The notes under the pieces: model-generated
Databases searched by the model: none
Told to the model about the DNA's origin: nothing
Seen by the model: only the letters and a program-made list of their open reading frames with translations
In this document: positions 1-10,895 of the stretch, piece after piece
How the letters are laid out: the number at the start of each line of letters is the position of its first letter
Numbering within the stretch: position 1 is the first letter of the stretch
Position numbers and translations under genes: made by a program
NCBI GenBank assembly: GCA_000934385.1
Contig: KN880440.1
Span: 229,206 to 293,205, forward strand
DNA length: 64,000 nucleotides
Direction of reading: 5' to 3'
Origin: Cylindrobasidium torrendii FP15055 ss-10
Taxonomy: Eukaryota; Basidiomycota; Agaricomycetes; Agaricales; Physalacriaceae

Positions 1-1204
1 AACATATTGAGAGGCACAATCACGCGAAAGTAAGGATGACAAACCTTTCGTCTGTCGCGAATATGCGTCCTCCCCGTTCCTCAGCCATTATGCCCATCAT
101 CTCCTGCAATCTCTCGTTACACCCCACGCCGCCGACGATGAGAATTTCCTTGCTGCCTATATGCGCCATCGCGCGCTCGGTGATTTCGACAAGCATTGCG
201 TACACGGTTTCTTGCAGTGAGAAGCATAGGTCCGCCGGTGTAATGGCCTCTGGGTCTCCAGTGTTTTCGTCCGTCGTGAAGTGCTTGTCCGTGGTGTATT
301 GCTCTATCGAAGTCAATATTCCGGAAAGGCTGACATCCATGCCCTTTGTGGCATATGGCAGAGGCATCAAGCGTTTCCCACTTGATTTGGAATGAGGTGT
401 GTGAAGTGGAAGTGGATGTTTTGAGGCGCACCGTTTTGCGAACTGTTCAATATTGTACCCCGGTGCGGGGTCGTTGGGGAGGTTGATTATGCGCGCGAAC
501 CTATCTAAGCAGTTTCCTACCGCAATGTCGAGCGTCTCGCCGAATATGCGGTAGCATTGTCGCGAGTATGCGATCACCTGGGTGTTCCCTCCAGAAACAT
601 ACAGCACCACGGGATTCTGTGCACCGGTAATTTCACGGCCCATTTCAATATCTGAGGCCGAAATGTGGATGAGATAGCTCGAAGTGAGCAATGGAGGAGC
701 AACGTACGGCCTACACAATGGTTCACACCAACCAGCGGCTTGTTGTACAATTGGGCGAGGGTTCGAGCAACCAGTGCTACAGATTGCAGTGGTGCGCCCA
801 TCCCCGGTCCTCGAGGTGTCCATATGAGCATGCGACGGTATAGGCGACGGCATACACACCTTTCGTATAGCAGATGCAATCAATATCACGCATTGCGATT
901 TTAGCAGTCTTCATACAGTCTTCTATGACCTGGTGGATCCAATGCCGATGGTGCAACGCTGTATCCCGAGGTTGAAATCCCTCTCCTGGCGGTGTGACAT
1001 AGGTGTGCCGTATGTTGGACAGAACAGTAGCTGTGCCGTCGACAGCATGCTTAATCACCCCAGCGCCTAGCTTGTTGGCAGAGCCCTCAAGCCCAAGGGC
1101 AAGATATGGTCGGTCTTGAGCACATATAAGCACCAGTACAAGGTATTCAAACTTCCATTATTACCTGGAGGTGGTAAAGGTGACTTGAGCGGTTTGTGGA
1201 TCAT
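1..1204 (-). CDS. KAE1: KAE1/OSGEP tRNA threonylcarbamoyladenosine synthase subunit (3' end off window)
   Basis: Catalytic subunit of the KEOPS complex, which transfers threonylcarbamoyl to A37 of ANN-decoding tRNAs in cytosol and nucleus. Spliced exons give the family signature [16 protein letters not shown] near the N terminus, then GPGMGAPLQ, then a metal-binding NHCVGHIEMGR whose second His codon is rebuilt across an intron (donor GTACGT, acceptor CTCAG), then VSGGNTQV and IVGGVGCN. I chose the ATG at 1204 because its exon ([13 protein letters not shown]) splices over a 50-nt GTAATA..AAG intron straight into RPYLALG. A later in-frame start would be GTG. At the left edge ATDER ends at a GTTTGT donor, so the expected CIDN exon lies outside the window. 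Family identity is certain; only the C terminus is missing. Confidence 0.93.
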
Positions 1205-1450
1205 TGTGATAGTTCGGATGAAGTGCCAATTGATGGGATCGAGTTAGAAGATAACGCGATCGACACGACGCGTCGCGTCGGGCGTCGTACTGTATGTAGT
1301 TCGTAAGACGTGTATTACGTTACGCAACGTGGGGACAAGTAAATGAGAAAGCATCAGGAGAATGAAAAACAGTAGCAACGAATATACAAGCAAAGGTCAA
1401 CAAGGATGTACAATACTAGAAGGTTGAGGATCGTAACGAAAGCGTGCGGA

Positions 1451-3336
1451 TTACTGCGGCATTGTGAGCGTTCTCCTGCGGCGAGCTTGTCCTTCCTCTT
1501 CATTAGGCATTGAGCGACGGCGTTTATGGGAGGAAGAACCTGGAGCACTGATGCTTTGATCAGTGTTGGCGCTATGGAGTTCACGTTCAGCCTTCCAAGT
1601 TGTAACCAGCAACTTATGGAAGACTTCGTCAAATCCAACACACTGCAAGCGTATACAAGGCACGAAGAGTTCGCCAGAGTCGTACATGGCCTCGACAGTC
1701 TCTTTCTTTTTGCTGAGACTGTGCGTGTTATCTCGTTCGATGGTCGTTTGTACATAACGGCGTTTGAACTGCAGTAGGGTGAGTAGCCCGTCTATGGGAA
1801 TAGAACAAGGACATCACCGTAGATGGCATGTCTTTCCACTCTTCAACAGACAAGCCAGGAACGCGGACAACTTTGTAGCGTCCCATGTACATGACTTTGA
1901 GGCGTCCTGACCCTTCTTTGGGAAGGCCAATGAACAGTGGCCACTCCTCCTCCTGGAGGAAAGTATGTCTCTCAGTGCCCAGCCCTACAAAGGCGTAGCC
2001 ATGTTGCCCCGGTTCAGAGGGACACCAGGCATTCTGATCCCGGTTGACGCAGAGAAATCGTCCGATGTTGCACCTGAGGCCAATATCCTTTCTGTGCTGG
2101 ATGCTGGACCAATTGCGTGAGGATTCGTTGAGTATGAAGCAGAACATACGCACTTGACAACGAGGGGCTGTATGCTTCCTCCAACATGTATTCTGAGGAA
2201 ATCACGGTCCAACGTAACCTTGAGATCACTTTCGAGGGCATCAGGAACGACGGGCGGTAGAGCCTTGAAGTCAGCAAGCCTGTGCTCAGGAATTATGACT
2301 TTGACATCAGGAACAGGCGGTGGCGGCATTCCAAGCTTGTCTTGCAGCAGAGTGAGTGAGCGTCTTGCGCCGAGAGTCGACTGGCTACTCGTACGCTTAT
2401 GCAACGTAGTCTGCGCAAACGTGAGTGCGTGGTCCATGACAACGGTTGGGACCAAATACCTTGACCGCATTGAGACTGTTCTTTGCATTTGTCTGGAAGA
2501 CTTCCAGTTCGCGTCGAAGTTCAGCTTGAATCCGGCGCTCCTCGTCCAACTGCACCTGTAATTTGGCGGCCTGTTGGTCCTACTCAGTATTCCGCGTCGC
2601 AAGCAACAAGGAGGCGGTGGCATACCTCCAGGTTTTCCTCTGCATGGACATTGACATTGCGCAGAAACTCGTTCTGAAGGAGTTGAGTACATGCCAAATA
2701 TCCTCCAGTGCATCACACACCTCCTTCTCCAAATGATTTCGACGCTCTCTCTCGTGGCTAAGGGCATTGCGCGCCGCGTCAAGTTCTTGGGCGAGCGCTG
2801 TGATCTGGTGTTCCCAGTGCATTTAGTCACAGTCGCGTCGATGAACGCGTGACATACGCGTATTTCAGCATCCTGGCGCAAACGGTGATGTTCGCGCGCG
2901 GCCTGTTCGTAAGCAGAGAGGCGTGTACTCTCGCGTTGCAGCTCGGCGATCGTGGATTCCATGGTCGCTATGCGGGCCCTAGCAGCTTGTAGCTGCTCAA
3001 CGGCAACTTAGTACAAAATGGTGGGAGAGGCACGCTACGCACCTCCGTCTCCTGTTTATGGTACTCTTCTCGCGCCTTCACGAATGCCGACTCCATCTCC
3101 GTAGGAGAGAGCTGCTGGCTCGATGTTTCCCCTTGGCTTCCAGACTGTACTGCTGGGCCGTGCAACACATATTTGGCGGCGGCTATTGCGCGTGCTTGGT
3201 TATGCCTCTCGGTTTGAGCAGCTTCAAGGAATTCAATCTTCTCGTATGCGTCCGCGAGGTGGCGTAACAAAGTAGGAATTTGGAGACGGTCGTGGCCCGC
3301 ATCCTGGAGTACAACGCTTGACGGGGCGGAGGCCAT
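1451..3336 (-). CDS. coiled-coil protein with DUF6697-like C-terminal domain
   Basis: Function unknown. The N-terminal half is rich in heptad-like charged sequence (HLADAYEKIEFLEAAQ; STIAELQRESTRLSAYEQ; the EKEVCDALEDIW segment), indicating a coiled coil. The C-terminal part, around 1730-2150, has the pattern FLCVNRDQNAWCPSEPGQHG, then FVGLG, then YMGRYKVVRV and a Leu-Ser-Val-Glu-Glu-Trp stretch, which resembles the basidiomycete DUF6697 family as I recall it. The tail is basic (SSHKRRRSMPNEE, RRRRTLTMPQ), possibly a nuclear signal. The gene is broken by several short introns. I chose the ATG at 3336; an upstream in-frame GTG at 3354 is unlikely. The DUF assignment is from memory and should be checked by profile search. 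Confidence 0.7.
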
Positions 3337-4093
3337 GTTGGGCGCTATAGACACCGCGATACTGAGCCGTCAGAAAAGAAGCACTTGTGAGCCAGCAGGA
3401 AGTTCTAATCCACGGTAATTAACAAGCTTGATACACGTTCGATCGTCTCCAGGTCGGCTAACGGCACGATGTGCCGAGCAATCAAGTTGCACAGAACCTA
3501 GAGGTTTGCACAAACAACGCGCTCAGAGCACATGTAAACGAAGATTCTTGCTGAAAGCTGAAGGTACTGAAGTATTGAAGCGTGAAGATTTGTGGCTCCA
3601 GAAGTTTATTGCTGAGGCTAATTTTTCGAATCTGTGTTACGGCTGACCCAATCGCTGTGCGCTCATACTTTTTTACTTGCTGCATACACGTACCTATACA
3701 CACTCTCTTGCAGCCAAAGGCCATATGTCAGAGTGGCAGGATACCACGACTTGTAGGTAGTATATACAGACTTCGACTTCAACATATACGTGATCGAGAG
3801 CATTGTGATGACGTAAGTCGAGCGACTACAACGACGGTGGATGTACAACACTACAAAGCTGATAGTTGTGTTATCACCTCCAACAGGGAGCACTTCAAAC
3901 TCTTTCAGGGTAGAACTCGGCACTTCTTCGCTGATGTGCTCCGTTGTGGACGTTCACGGGAGGCCACAGCGAGGAGAGCACCGCCAAAGTCATCGCAAAA
4001 AAATTGACAGACGGCAAGAAAACATCACTGCGTTTTGAAAGGGAATCAAAAGAAAAAGTCTAGTTATACGCCCATGGATCCACTATCTACACT
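3337..4093. other. gene-free stretch
   Basis: This lies between the start of the coiled-coil gene and the end of the pyruvate dehydrogenase E2 gene, both on the minus strand. It should hold the promoter of the former and the 3' region of the latter. Open frames of up to 141 codons exist on the plus strand (3582-4007) but have no family motifs and no convincing intron context. I see no RNA gene here. Confidence 0.5.
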
Positions 4094-5697
4094 TTACAGC
4101 ATAAACGTGAGAGGGTTCTCGAGGTAACCCTTGAATGCAGACAACCATCTCGCGGCAACCGCACCATCGACGGTGCGGTGGTCAGAGCTCAAAGTGACCT
4201 TCATGACCTGCACAGTCTTGAAGCCCTTCTCCTCCTCTGGTGCAGGGACGAGAGTTGCGTTGGTCGAACCAATAGCGAGAATACATGACTGAGGTGGGTT
4301 GATGATGGCGGTGAAGTGCGACACATCGTACATGCCGAGGTTGGAGATGGTAAAGGAGCCGCCCTGACGGAGAGTTAGCGAGACTGAGAAAGAGTGGTCA
4401 CACAACGTACCTGATATTCATGGGGAGCGAGTTTGCCATCACGAGCCTTCTTCGCCAGCGCTTTCGTCTCCGAAGAAATGGTTGCAAGGCCCTTACCACC
4501 AACATCCTTCACGATGGGTGTTATTAAGCCAGTGGGTGTGGCAACAGCAACAGAGATGTCAGCCTTCTTGTATCTGCAACGCGATTAGACCACAAGCGAA
4601 ATGGTGCCACTACAGCGACGTACGTGCGAATGTAGTCACCCATCCATGCAGAGTTGGCCTCCGGTACATCAGCAAGCGCGCAAGAGGTAGCCTTGACAAT
4701 GAAGTCATTGACGGAGAGCTTGAGGCCCTTGTCCTTGTCGGCGAGGGTCTTGTTGAACACTTCGCGAAGCTTGAGAACCTTGTCCATGTTGATGTCGACC
4801 GTCACGTAGTAGTGAGGCAGCTCGGACTTTGCCTGACTGAGGCGTTGACCGATGACACGGCGCATGTTGGACACCGGTGCATCCACATAGTCGGCAGTCT
4901 CGCCAGTGGAGGCAGGCGCGCTGGGAGCAGACGAGGACGCGGTCGCCGCGGCGGGAGCCACGTACTTCTCGACATCTTCCCGAATGATACGACCAGAAGG
5001 ACCAGACCCCTTCAGCTTTCCGAGGGGAATGCCACGCTCGAGCGCAATTTTCTTTGCAATGGGGGAGGCGAAGATTCGGTCACCCTGCGCAAGCTCGGAC
5101 TTGCTCTCGCTCTTCGGTGCACTGCTGGGAGGGGGTGTGGATGCCTCGGGCTTGGGAGCCTCAGCAGGCTTGTCCTCCTTCGGTGCCTCGGCGGGGGCAG
5201 CAGCAGCCTTCGAGGCTACCGCATCCGCACCGGAAAGGTCGTCGCCCTCCTCCCCAAGAACAGCGATCGCTGTCCCCACTTTTATGCCCTTCTCACCGTC
5301 CGACGACTAGAAGTGTATGAGAACAATGTGAGTAGGCGGCATGTCAACCACGCACGATGATTTTAGCCAGAATACCATCATCCTGAGCCTCAACGTCAAT
5401 TGTAGCCTTGTCGGTTTCCTGAACGCGTATTCAGTCTCAGGCGACGCGTAAAAGGTTATACACGCACGACTTCGAGAAGGACGTCTCCAGCAGAAAATGA
5501 GTCGCCCTCCTTGAACTTCCAGTTGGCAATACCGCCCTCAGTCATGGTCGGACTCATTGCCGGCATGTTGAAGGGCGTCAACGCGCCCCGTTGAGAGGAA
5601 GCATGGAAGCCTGGTGAGATGCACTGTCAGAAGCTTGTCGTTATTATCCACAGCGACGACACGTACGGCGGGCGAAGAGGCGGACAGCAGAGGCCAT
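4094..5697 (-). CDS. LAT1: dihydrolipoyl acetyltransferase, E2 of mitochondrial pyruvate dehydrogenase
   Basis: E2 core of the pyruvate dehydrogenase complex in the mitochondrial matrix; it moves acetyl from lipoate to CoA. Exon 1 encodes [11 protein letters not shown] and splices to [19 protein letters not shown], a typical Arg/Ser-rich import presequence followed at once by the lipoyl domain. The lipoyl lysine lies in [16 protein letters not shown] Pro/Ala/Ser/Glu linker follows, then the E3/E1-binding domain ([31 protein letters not shown]), then the catalytic domain ending with active-site [11 protein letters not shown] close to the C terminus at 4094. The order and single lipoyl domain match fungal LAT1. 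It shares a 162-bp divergent promoter with CSL4. Confidence 0.96.
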
Positions 5698-5859
5698 GGG
5701 TGTACGGAGGAGATCGGCTCAGCCGCGCCGGCGGATTTTCCAATGTAGGTCGGCAAATGTCACGTGGTTTCCTCTACCCCAACCAAAAAGTCAAAGTACG
5801 CGACTTCGTGTGTTTGCGACACGCGCTGGGTGGACCGGCGTTCTAATAATTTCTTTAGA
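5698..5859. promoter_or_regulatory. bidirectional promoter of LAT1 and CSL4
   Basis: The two start codons diverge across 162 bp. No TATA box is seen on either side. Confidence 0.5.
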
Positions 5860-6578
5860 ATGTCTGACGCTGACTGCCTGCTCCCCGGTCAACCTATCGT
5901 GCTGCCAACGGGCCCTGCGCCACGTCTCGGCCGCGGTGTGTACGAGAAAAATGGACAAGTACGCGCCTCGCTCGTCGGGCGCCCACATCACGATGGATCT
6001 GTCTGTTCATTTCTTCTTTCATTTCTTTTTCTCCTTTCTCTGAGCCTCTTCTACTTAGACGCTCGCTATCTCTCGGACGCGTCCTCATCCTCCAGCTCCG
6101 AATTCGATAGTTCTTGGCTCGGTAACACGCCTATCCCCAGTGCAAGCCTTGCTATCGATCTCAGTCGTCGATGGCGTTCCAACGCCCCCAGGTGAAGAAT
6201 TCACTGGGGTTATCCGCGTTCAGGACGTCCGCGCAACAGAAAAAGACAAAATCAAGATCGCAGACTGCTTTCGCGGCGGCGACGTGGTAAGAGGCCAAGT
6301 TGTAAGTTGAGAAATCCTTTTCCCTAGACCTTCTTCTCACTCGAATCCAGATCTCTTTGGGCGATGCCCGAAGCTATTTTATCACCACGGCACGGAACGA
6401 CCTGGGCGTCATCTTTGCAACCAGCGAAGCAGGTTTGTCTGTCTTCTTTTGGTCCAGCTCATCCCTCTGAAGGTATACCACAGGTGCAACGCTTGAGCCT
6501 GTCTCATGGGAACGTATGCGATGCAGCAAGACTGGTAGTATCGAGAAAAGGAAATGTGCGAAACCCGAAGGTTTATGA
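5860..6578 (+). CDS. CSL4: exosome complex component CSL4
   Basis: Cap subunit of the RNA exosome, used in 3'-5' RNA processing and decay in nucleus and cytoplasm. The N-terminal domain reads MSDADCLLPGQPIVLPTG, then GRGVYEKNGQVRASLVG; the S1 domain contains the conserved RVQDVRATEKDKIKI, followed by CFRGGDVVRG; the C-terminal zinc-ribbon-like part contains ISLGDARSYFITTARNDLGV and EPVSWERMRCSKTG. Three or four short introns interrupt it; the first uses a GTCTGT donor just after HHDGS. About 190-200 residues are predicted, the usual length for the family. The stop TGA is at 6576-6578. Its 3' end converges on the ESS2 gene, with 64 bp between the stop codons. Confidence 0.93.
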
Positions 6579-6642
6579 GTAATTGTGCTATGTATCCCCC
6601 ATGTATCTTAGTCCGTATGACTGTATGCCTCTCCTTCCGAGT

Positions 6643-8247
6643 TTACCGCATCCCGCTCATCCCAGGCGTTGGCGTCCATCGCACTTGCTTCAAGTCTGTT
6701 TCCCTGGTTTGGGACGAAGCCCATCCTGACGATTTTTCCATCGCATCTGCCCTGCGAGATGCAAGCGTTCCCATCGTCGTACGATCTAGCAGCCTCTTTG
6801 CTGCAGGTGTGAGATTACCAGCCGCTTGTCTCTTGCGTGGTGTCATTGATGGTGGTGGCATGCTTCCTCTCCTTGGTGTCGTTCCAGGTGTTCGATTGAG
6901 CCCTAGCAAGTCCGCGCGCGCCTTCAAGCTCTTCGAGGCTTTGTTGGAAAGATTGTGCGAAATTTGCTCGCGTCGCGACATGCCAGCAATGCGGAAGGGT
7001 GTATTGGGCTCCCCGGCAACATCAGTCTGAGAGATGATTCTCGGAGTGGCGTTCAACTGTCCCCATGTTGAAAGTAGCTTGATAGCTTTGGGAGGCAAAT
7101 CGGCAGCCGACGGTGATGGGAGGTCAGGGACAAGCTTGAATCCCTGCGGTGAATGTGGACGGTCTGAAGTCGCGTGAGTGGGCAACAAATGCAGGCAGAC
7201 GAATGTGCGCACACGGTGTGCCTTGTATGGCTGCATTAATTCTGCTTCTAGTGGGGCTCGGCGGCTCAGAGAGGCTATGAGAGCCTGATGCATCATCATC
7301 TTGTTCGGGTAGGCGAGTGTTTACATGGTTCATATGCTTTAGGTCTTCTGGACGGCCTTCTGACGGCCTGTGTTTGTAGTACGGCGATTCATCAGCGGAA
7401 GGGGAGAAATAGAGAGAATTGCGAGTCTGAGAAAACCCCAATGAGCACACACATATGTATGATACGATGATTGACGCACTTTGAAATTCCAGTTATCCAT
7501 ACCATTGTGCCGAGGTGGCGGCGGGGGTGCCATCACATCCTGCTCCTGCTGCACAACAAGGGCAACTGCCTTTTCCTTCTCACTGACCTCCTCCGCCTGC
7601 CCTACTTCATTTTGGCGTTCTCCTCTATCCTCTATCAAACCCGCAATAGTGGGTTTTTCAGGGGGTTCAAGAAGGAACTTCTCCTTCACGCCAGGTCTTG
7701 TCGTGCTCCCCGAAGGTCCCTCTAGAAGCAGCCGCTCCCTCGCCTCTCCAATCAGTTTCTGCTTTTCCGCTGCTTTTCTCTGCGCTTCCCAGGCCCAACC
7801 CCACGTTTCCTTTCGCGCCTGATTCTCGCTCTCCAAGATGTCCGTGAAGCTTGAGTTGTCCTCGGAGGTGTATCGTGCCTGAAATGTGTCCAGCCTAAGC
7901 GAGTCGTCGAATTTCGCCTTTTTCCGCGGTGGCTCCCCGTGTAAAGGCGTGGCAGTGGGAGTATCATAGGGTGTGCGACCGAAACCAAAGGGTGTAGCGT
8001 CTGTGTCGCCGAGCTGCTCCATACGCCTGACAGAGGCACCTATAAGAGCAGGATCTGCCGTCTTGAGGGCGTCGAGATAGTCGTTTGTGGCATCCAGATG
8101 AACCAGGGATGGGAAGAAGTCTCGTGCGATGATATGGGACAGCGCGGCAGTATATTCATCTTCTTCCAACACAATCTGGCTGTTGAGCGAACGCGCCGGC
8201 GCCGGTGTATCTGAAGATGCAATCAAAGAGGACTTGTTTGTGGCCAT
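6643..8247 (-). CDS. nuclear protein ESS2/DGCR14 (Es2/Bis1 family), spliceosome-associated
   Basis: Ess2 proteins associate with the spliceosomal C complex. Family features: an N-terminal LEEDEYTAALSHIIARDFFP, then HLDATNDYLDAL; a middle TPYDTPTATPLHGEPP; a basic KKAKFDDSLRLD; ARKETWGWAWEAQRKAAEKQ; and a C-terminal FKLVPDLPSPSA, then LLSTWGQLNATPRI, then TPFRIAGMSRREQISHNLS, which match the family's typical TWG and TPF motifs. Near the C terminus are TPRRGSMPPPSMTPRKRQA and LTPAAKRLLDR. One intron near 7460-7500 and another near 7200-7330 are needed. The ATG at 8247 (MATNKSS) is preferred to the longer reading frame upstream. Confidence 0.88.
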
Positions 8248-8501
8248 GGTTGTTGGGTTCGGCCAGTGATGTTGGTGGTAACAGTTTGAGTTTTGAGATG
8301 ACCACACAGAGTCAATAGTTCACGATCAACGTCATGCCTGATACTTATTTACACTTCCAACTTGCCTGGGCTCCTTCGACGAACCCTGGTTCGTAGATTG
8401 CTCATGATATACACGTTATAGAGATTACAGGTAAAGACTACAGAGTGAAAAACAATTAAATAAATCTCGAAAAGCAGGTAATGATATGCAGTATCAAGTA
8501 G

Positions 8502-9257
8502 CTATGGCTTGCTTTCCTGAGAATGTTGCACAAGGGTGTTGCGCGCATGCGTGCGAATGGCCTCGAATGGGTTTTTAGAGAACTCTGGGTTCGAAAGGAC
8601 CAGCGGAATTCTCTGTCTTTCTCTTTCCCTGTGAAAATCTCAGAGTCTACCGTGCAGCACAACCTGATCACATACAACTCCTTCCTTCTCTGTGTCTCTG
8701 ACAGAGTTGACTTTTTCCCCTTGCCAATCGTTCTATTCTTCTCTAGTGCACGCTTTTGTCGGAGCTTGTCCGCAGGCGATGCATCCTCTTCCTCTATCTC
8801 GGGTTGCAGAGTGTTTAAGAGCTCGCTCATGTCGTTCCCCGCCAGCTGCTCCTTGGCTTTCCTCTTGAGTCGCCGCGAGTGTGACTTGGAATAGGGCGCT
8901 GATGACTCTGAGATGCCTAGAAAAAGCTTCAGATATGTAAGTGGATATTGCGTATCGTCACGTACGTTGTTGCAGGGCGTCAAATTTGGCTCGCTTCCCC
9001 TTCTCTTCTGAACTAACGAGGCCATCGTCCAAGGCTGCGGGTACTGGCAGTACTGGTATGGGTTCTTCCGTTGACTGGGATGCATCAACGAAGGCCTTGG
9101 AGGTGGATTGTAGGACGCACGCGAATGGTGTCCAATAACTTCACAGTTTTTGGAGAAATAGCATGGCGAGCGTTAATTTTCTTGCGGGCTTCCTTGGGCT
9201 ATGCAACTCTCAGAATCTGAAGTGCTCTCATGAATATCTAGGTAAATTCTGTACCAT
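8502..9257 (-). CDS. SLX9: SLX9-family ribosome biogenesis protein
   Basis: Slx9 acts in nucleolar pre-rRNA processing and 40S export. Spliced, the protein starts MPKEARKKINARHAISPKT and continues AFVDASQSTEE; it then has the family core YSKSHSRRLKRKAKEQLAG and the C-terminal signature IPLVLSNPEFSKNPFEAIR followed by THARNTL, ending at TAG 8504-8502. The start codon at 9257-9255 is immediately followed by a GTACAG donor: the first coding exon is only the ATG, and the 56-nt intron ends at a TAG acceptor at 9199. A second intron of 49 nt (GTGAAG..CAAG) restores the frame. A TATAAAA stretch sits just upstream of the ATG. The gene is divergent from the neighbouring transporter. Confidence 0.88.
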
Positions 9258-9404
9258 TTTATAGTCGATAAAGTCCAAATGAGGTTGACACTGATGAAGA
9301 GAGGCGGCAAGGCGATGTCGTGATCAGTGCGCCAGATGAGAGAATATGCCTCGATCAAAATTGACGTGCTTGCGGGCTTGACTGCTGCCACCACTCACAC
9401 TTCC

Positions 9405-10835
9405 ATGGCCGTTTCAACGCGTGCGGGGTCCAGAAGCCATTCGCGGAGTCGTCTGCTGCAGAAGATGGCGCCGCCAAACAACTCCGCCCTCAAGAGGGAC
9501 TACATGATTGGTATCGCACTGTTGCTATCGGTCACCCTTCTCTGGAACGCCTCCAACTTCATCACCGCGGACATGTTTGGCACGTACAATAAACCATTCT
9601 TGTGCGTCGCCGTCCTTTGCGCTTATCAGTCCACTCACATCCCGTGCAGAGTCACTTATCTCAACACGAGCGCGTTCTCCTTCTATCTCATCCCGGTTGT
9701 TGTCAAGAGACTTTGGCGGAAACCTAGCAAGTATTATGCATTCTTCACGCACCAAACTCACTGAACCATCTGTGCAGCCAGCCTATATCATCCTCTACAA
9801 CCTGAACCGCGACACAATCCACAACTTGTACGCCATCAGACTACCAAATTGCATTCGGCGCTCACCATTGTATAGCCGTCTACCACGCTCCCACCACTCA
9901 CCCTCAAAGAAACCGCGAGACTTGCCGCCTCGTTTTGCGGCCTCTGGTCAGTGTCAACCCTAATGGTCTCATCGGGAAGCTAATGCTATGATAGGTTTCT
10001 AGCAAATTGGGCTGTGAATGCATCTTTAGCTTTCACCAGCGTTCCTAGTGCCACCATTCTTTCAAGTATGAGTGGATTCTTCACACTAGGGATAGGCAGG
10101 TATGTGGGTGCTTTGAATCTCGACAATAGGTTAACCAGGTTTCAAGGTACTTCAAGGTCGAGACCTTATCCTCAGTGAAGCTTGTAGCTGTCCTAATTAG
10201 TTTCGGCGGCGTTATCCTTGTCTCTTTGTCAGACTCAAACGCAACGCCGGATCTTGTTGCAGAAGACGCTGTTGTGCGCCCGCTGTTAGGCGACATGATG
10301 GCACTCATATCTGCCATCTTCTATGCTCTCTACGTGATCCTGCTTAAGGTCAAGATCAAATCAGAGGAACGCATAGACATGCAGCTATTCTTTGGATTTG
10401 TTGGCTTCTTCAACATCGTCGCACTATGGCCTGTTGCACTTGTTCTTAATTGGACAGGCGTGGAGGCATTGGAATGGCCTGGCTCGGGCAAGGTAGTGAT
10501 GGCACTTGTGGTCAATGTGAGCACTTATGCTTTGCACCAAGTCATGCAGCTCATGAATGTAGATGTTCATAACTTGGTCCTCCGATTACCTTTATGTGAT
10601 TTCCATGCTCAAGACCACACCACTCGTCGTGACAATAGGCCTCAGCCTAACCATACCGCTGGCCGTCATCGGCGATTTCATCTTGGGCAATACTGTGCAC
10701 TCCAAGGTCATAGTAGGCGCCTTTTTCGTGTTTCTGGGTTTTGTCGTTGTGGGGTCGGAAGGTTCGGAAAGCGTAGAAGCAGAAGAGCGGGATTCAACCC
10801 CAAGAGATTCCTTAGACGTTCCTTCCTATTCGTAG
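9405..10835 (+). CDS. SLC35F-like drug/metabolite transporter (EamA fold)
   Basis: Predicted ten-helix membrane transporter of the DMT superfamily, most like SLC35F5 and yeast Thi74-type vacuolar proteins; the substrate is not known. Helices visible in order include MIGIALLLSVTLLWNASNF; the STSAFSFYLIPVVVK-like second helix; LANWAVNASLAFTSVPSATI; MSGFFTLGIG; VKLVAVLISFGGVILVSLSD; MMALISAIFYALYVILLKVK; FFGFVGFFNIVALWPVALVL; and a C-terminal LVVTIGLSLTIPLAVIGDFI, then GAFFVFLGFVVV. Multiple small introns interrupt the first half. A later ATG at 9465 (MAPPNNS) is an alternative start. The tail (SEGSESVEAEERDSTP) is acidic. Its stop is 60 bp from the convergent GCP5 stop. Confidence 0.86.
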
Positions 10836-10895
10836 ACATGACTGTGACTTGTACATTATAATGACCGCATGCAACAACTGTTCAACACATCCACC

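Noticed and set aside
3582..4007. 141-codon plus-strand ORF
   Set aside because: No family motif, odd composition rich in Arg/Cys/His, and no splice context that links it to a neighbour.
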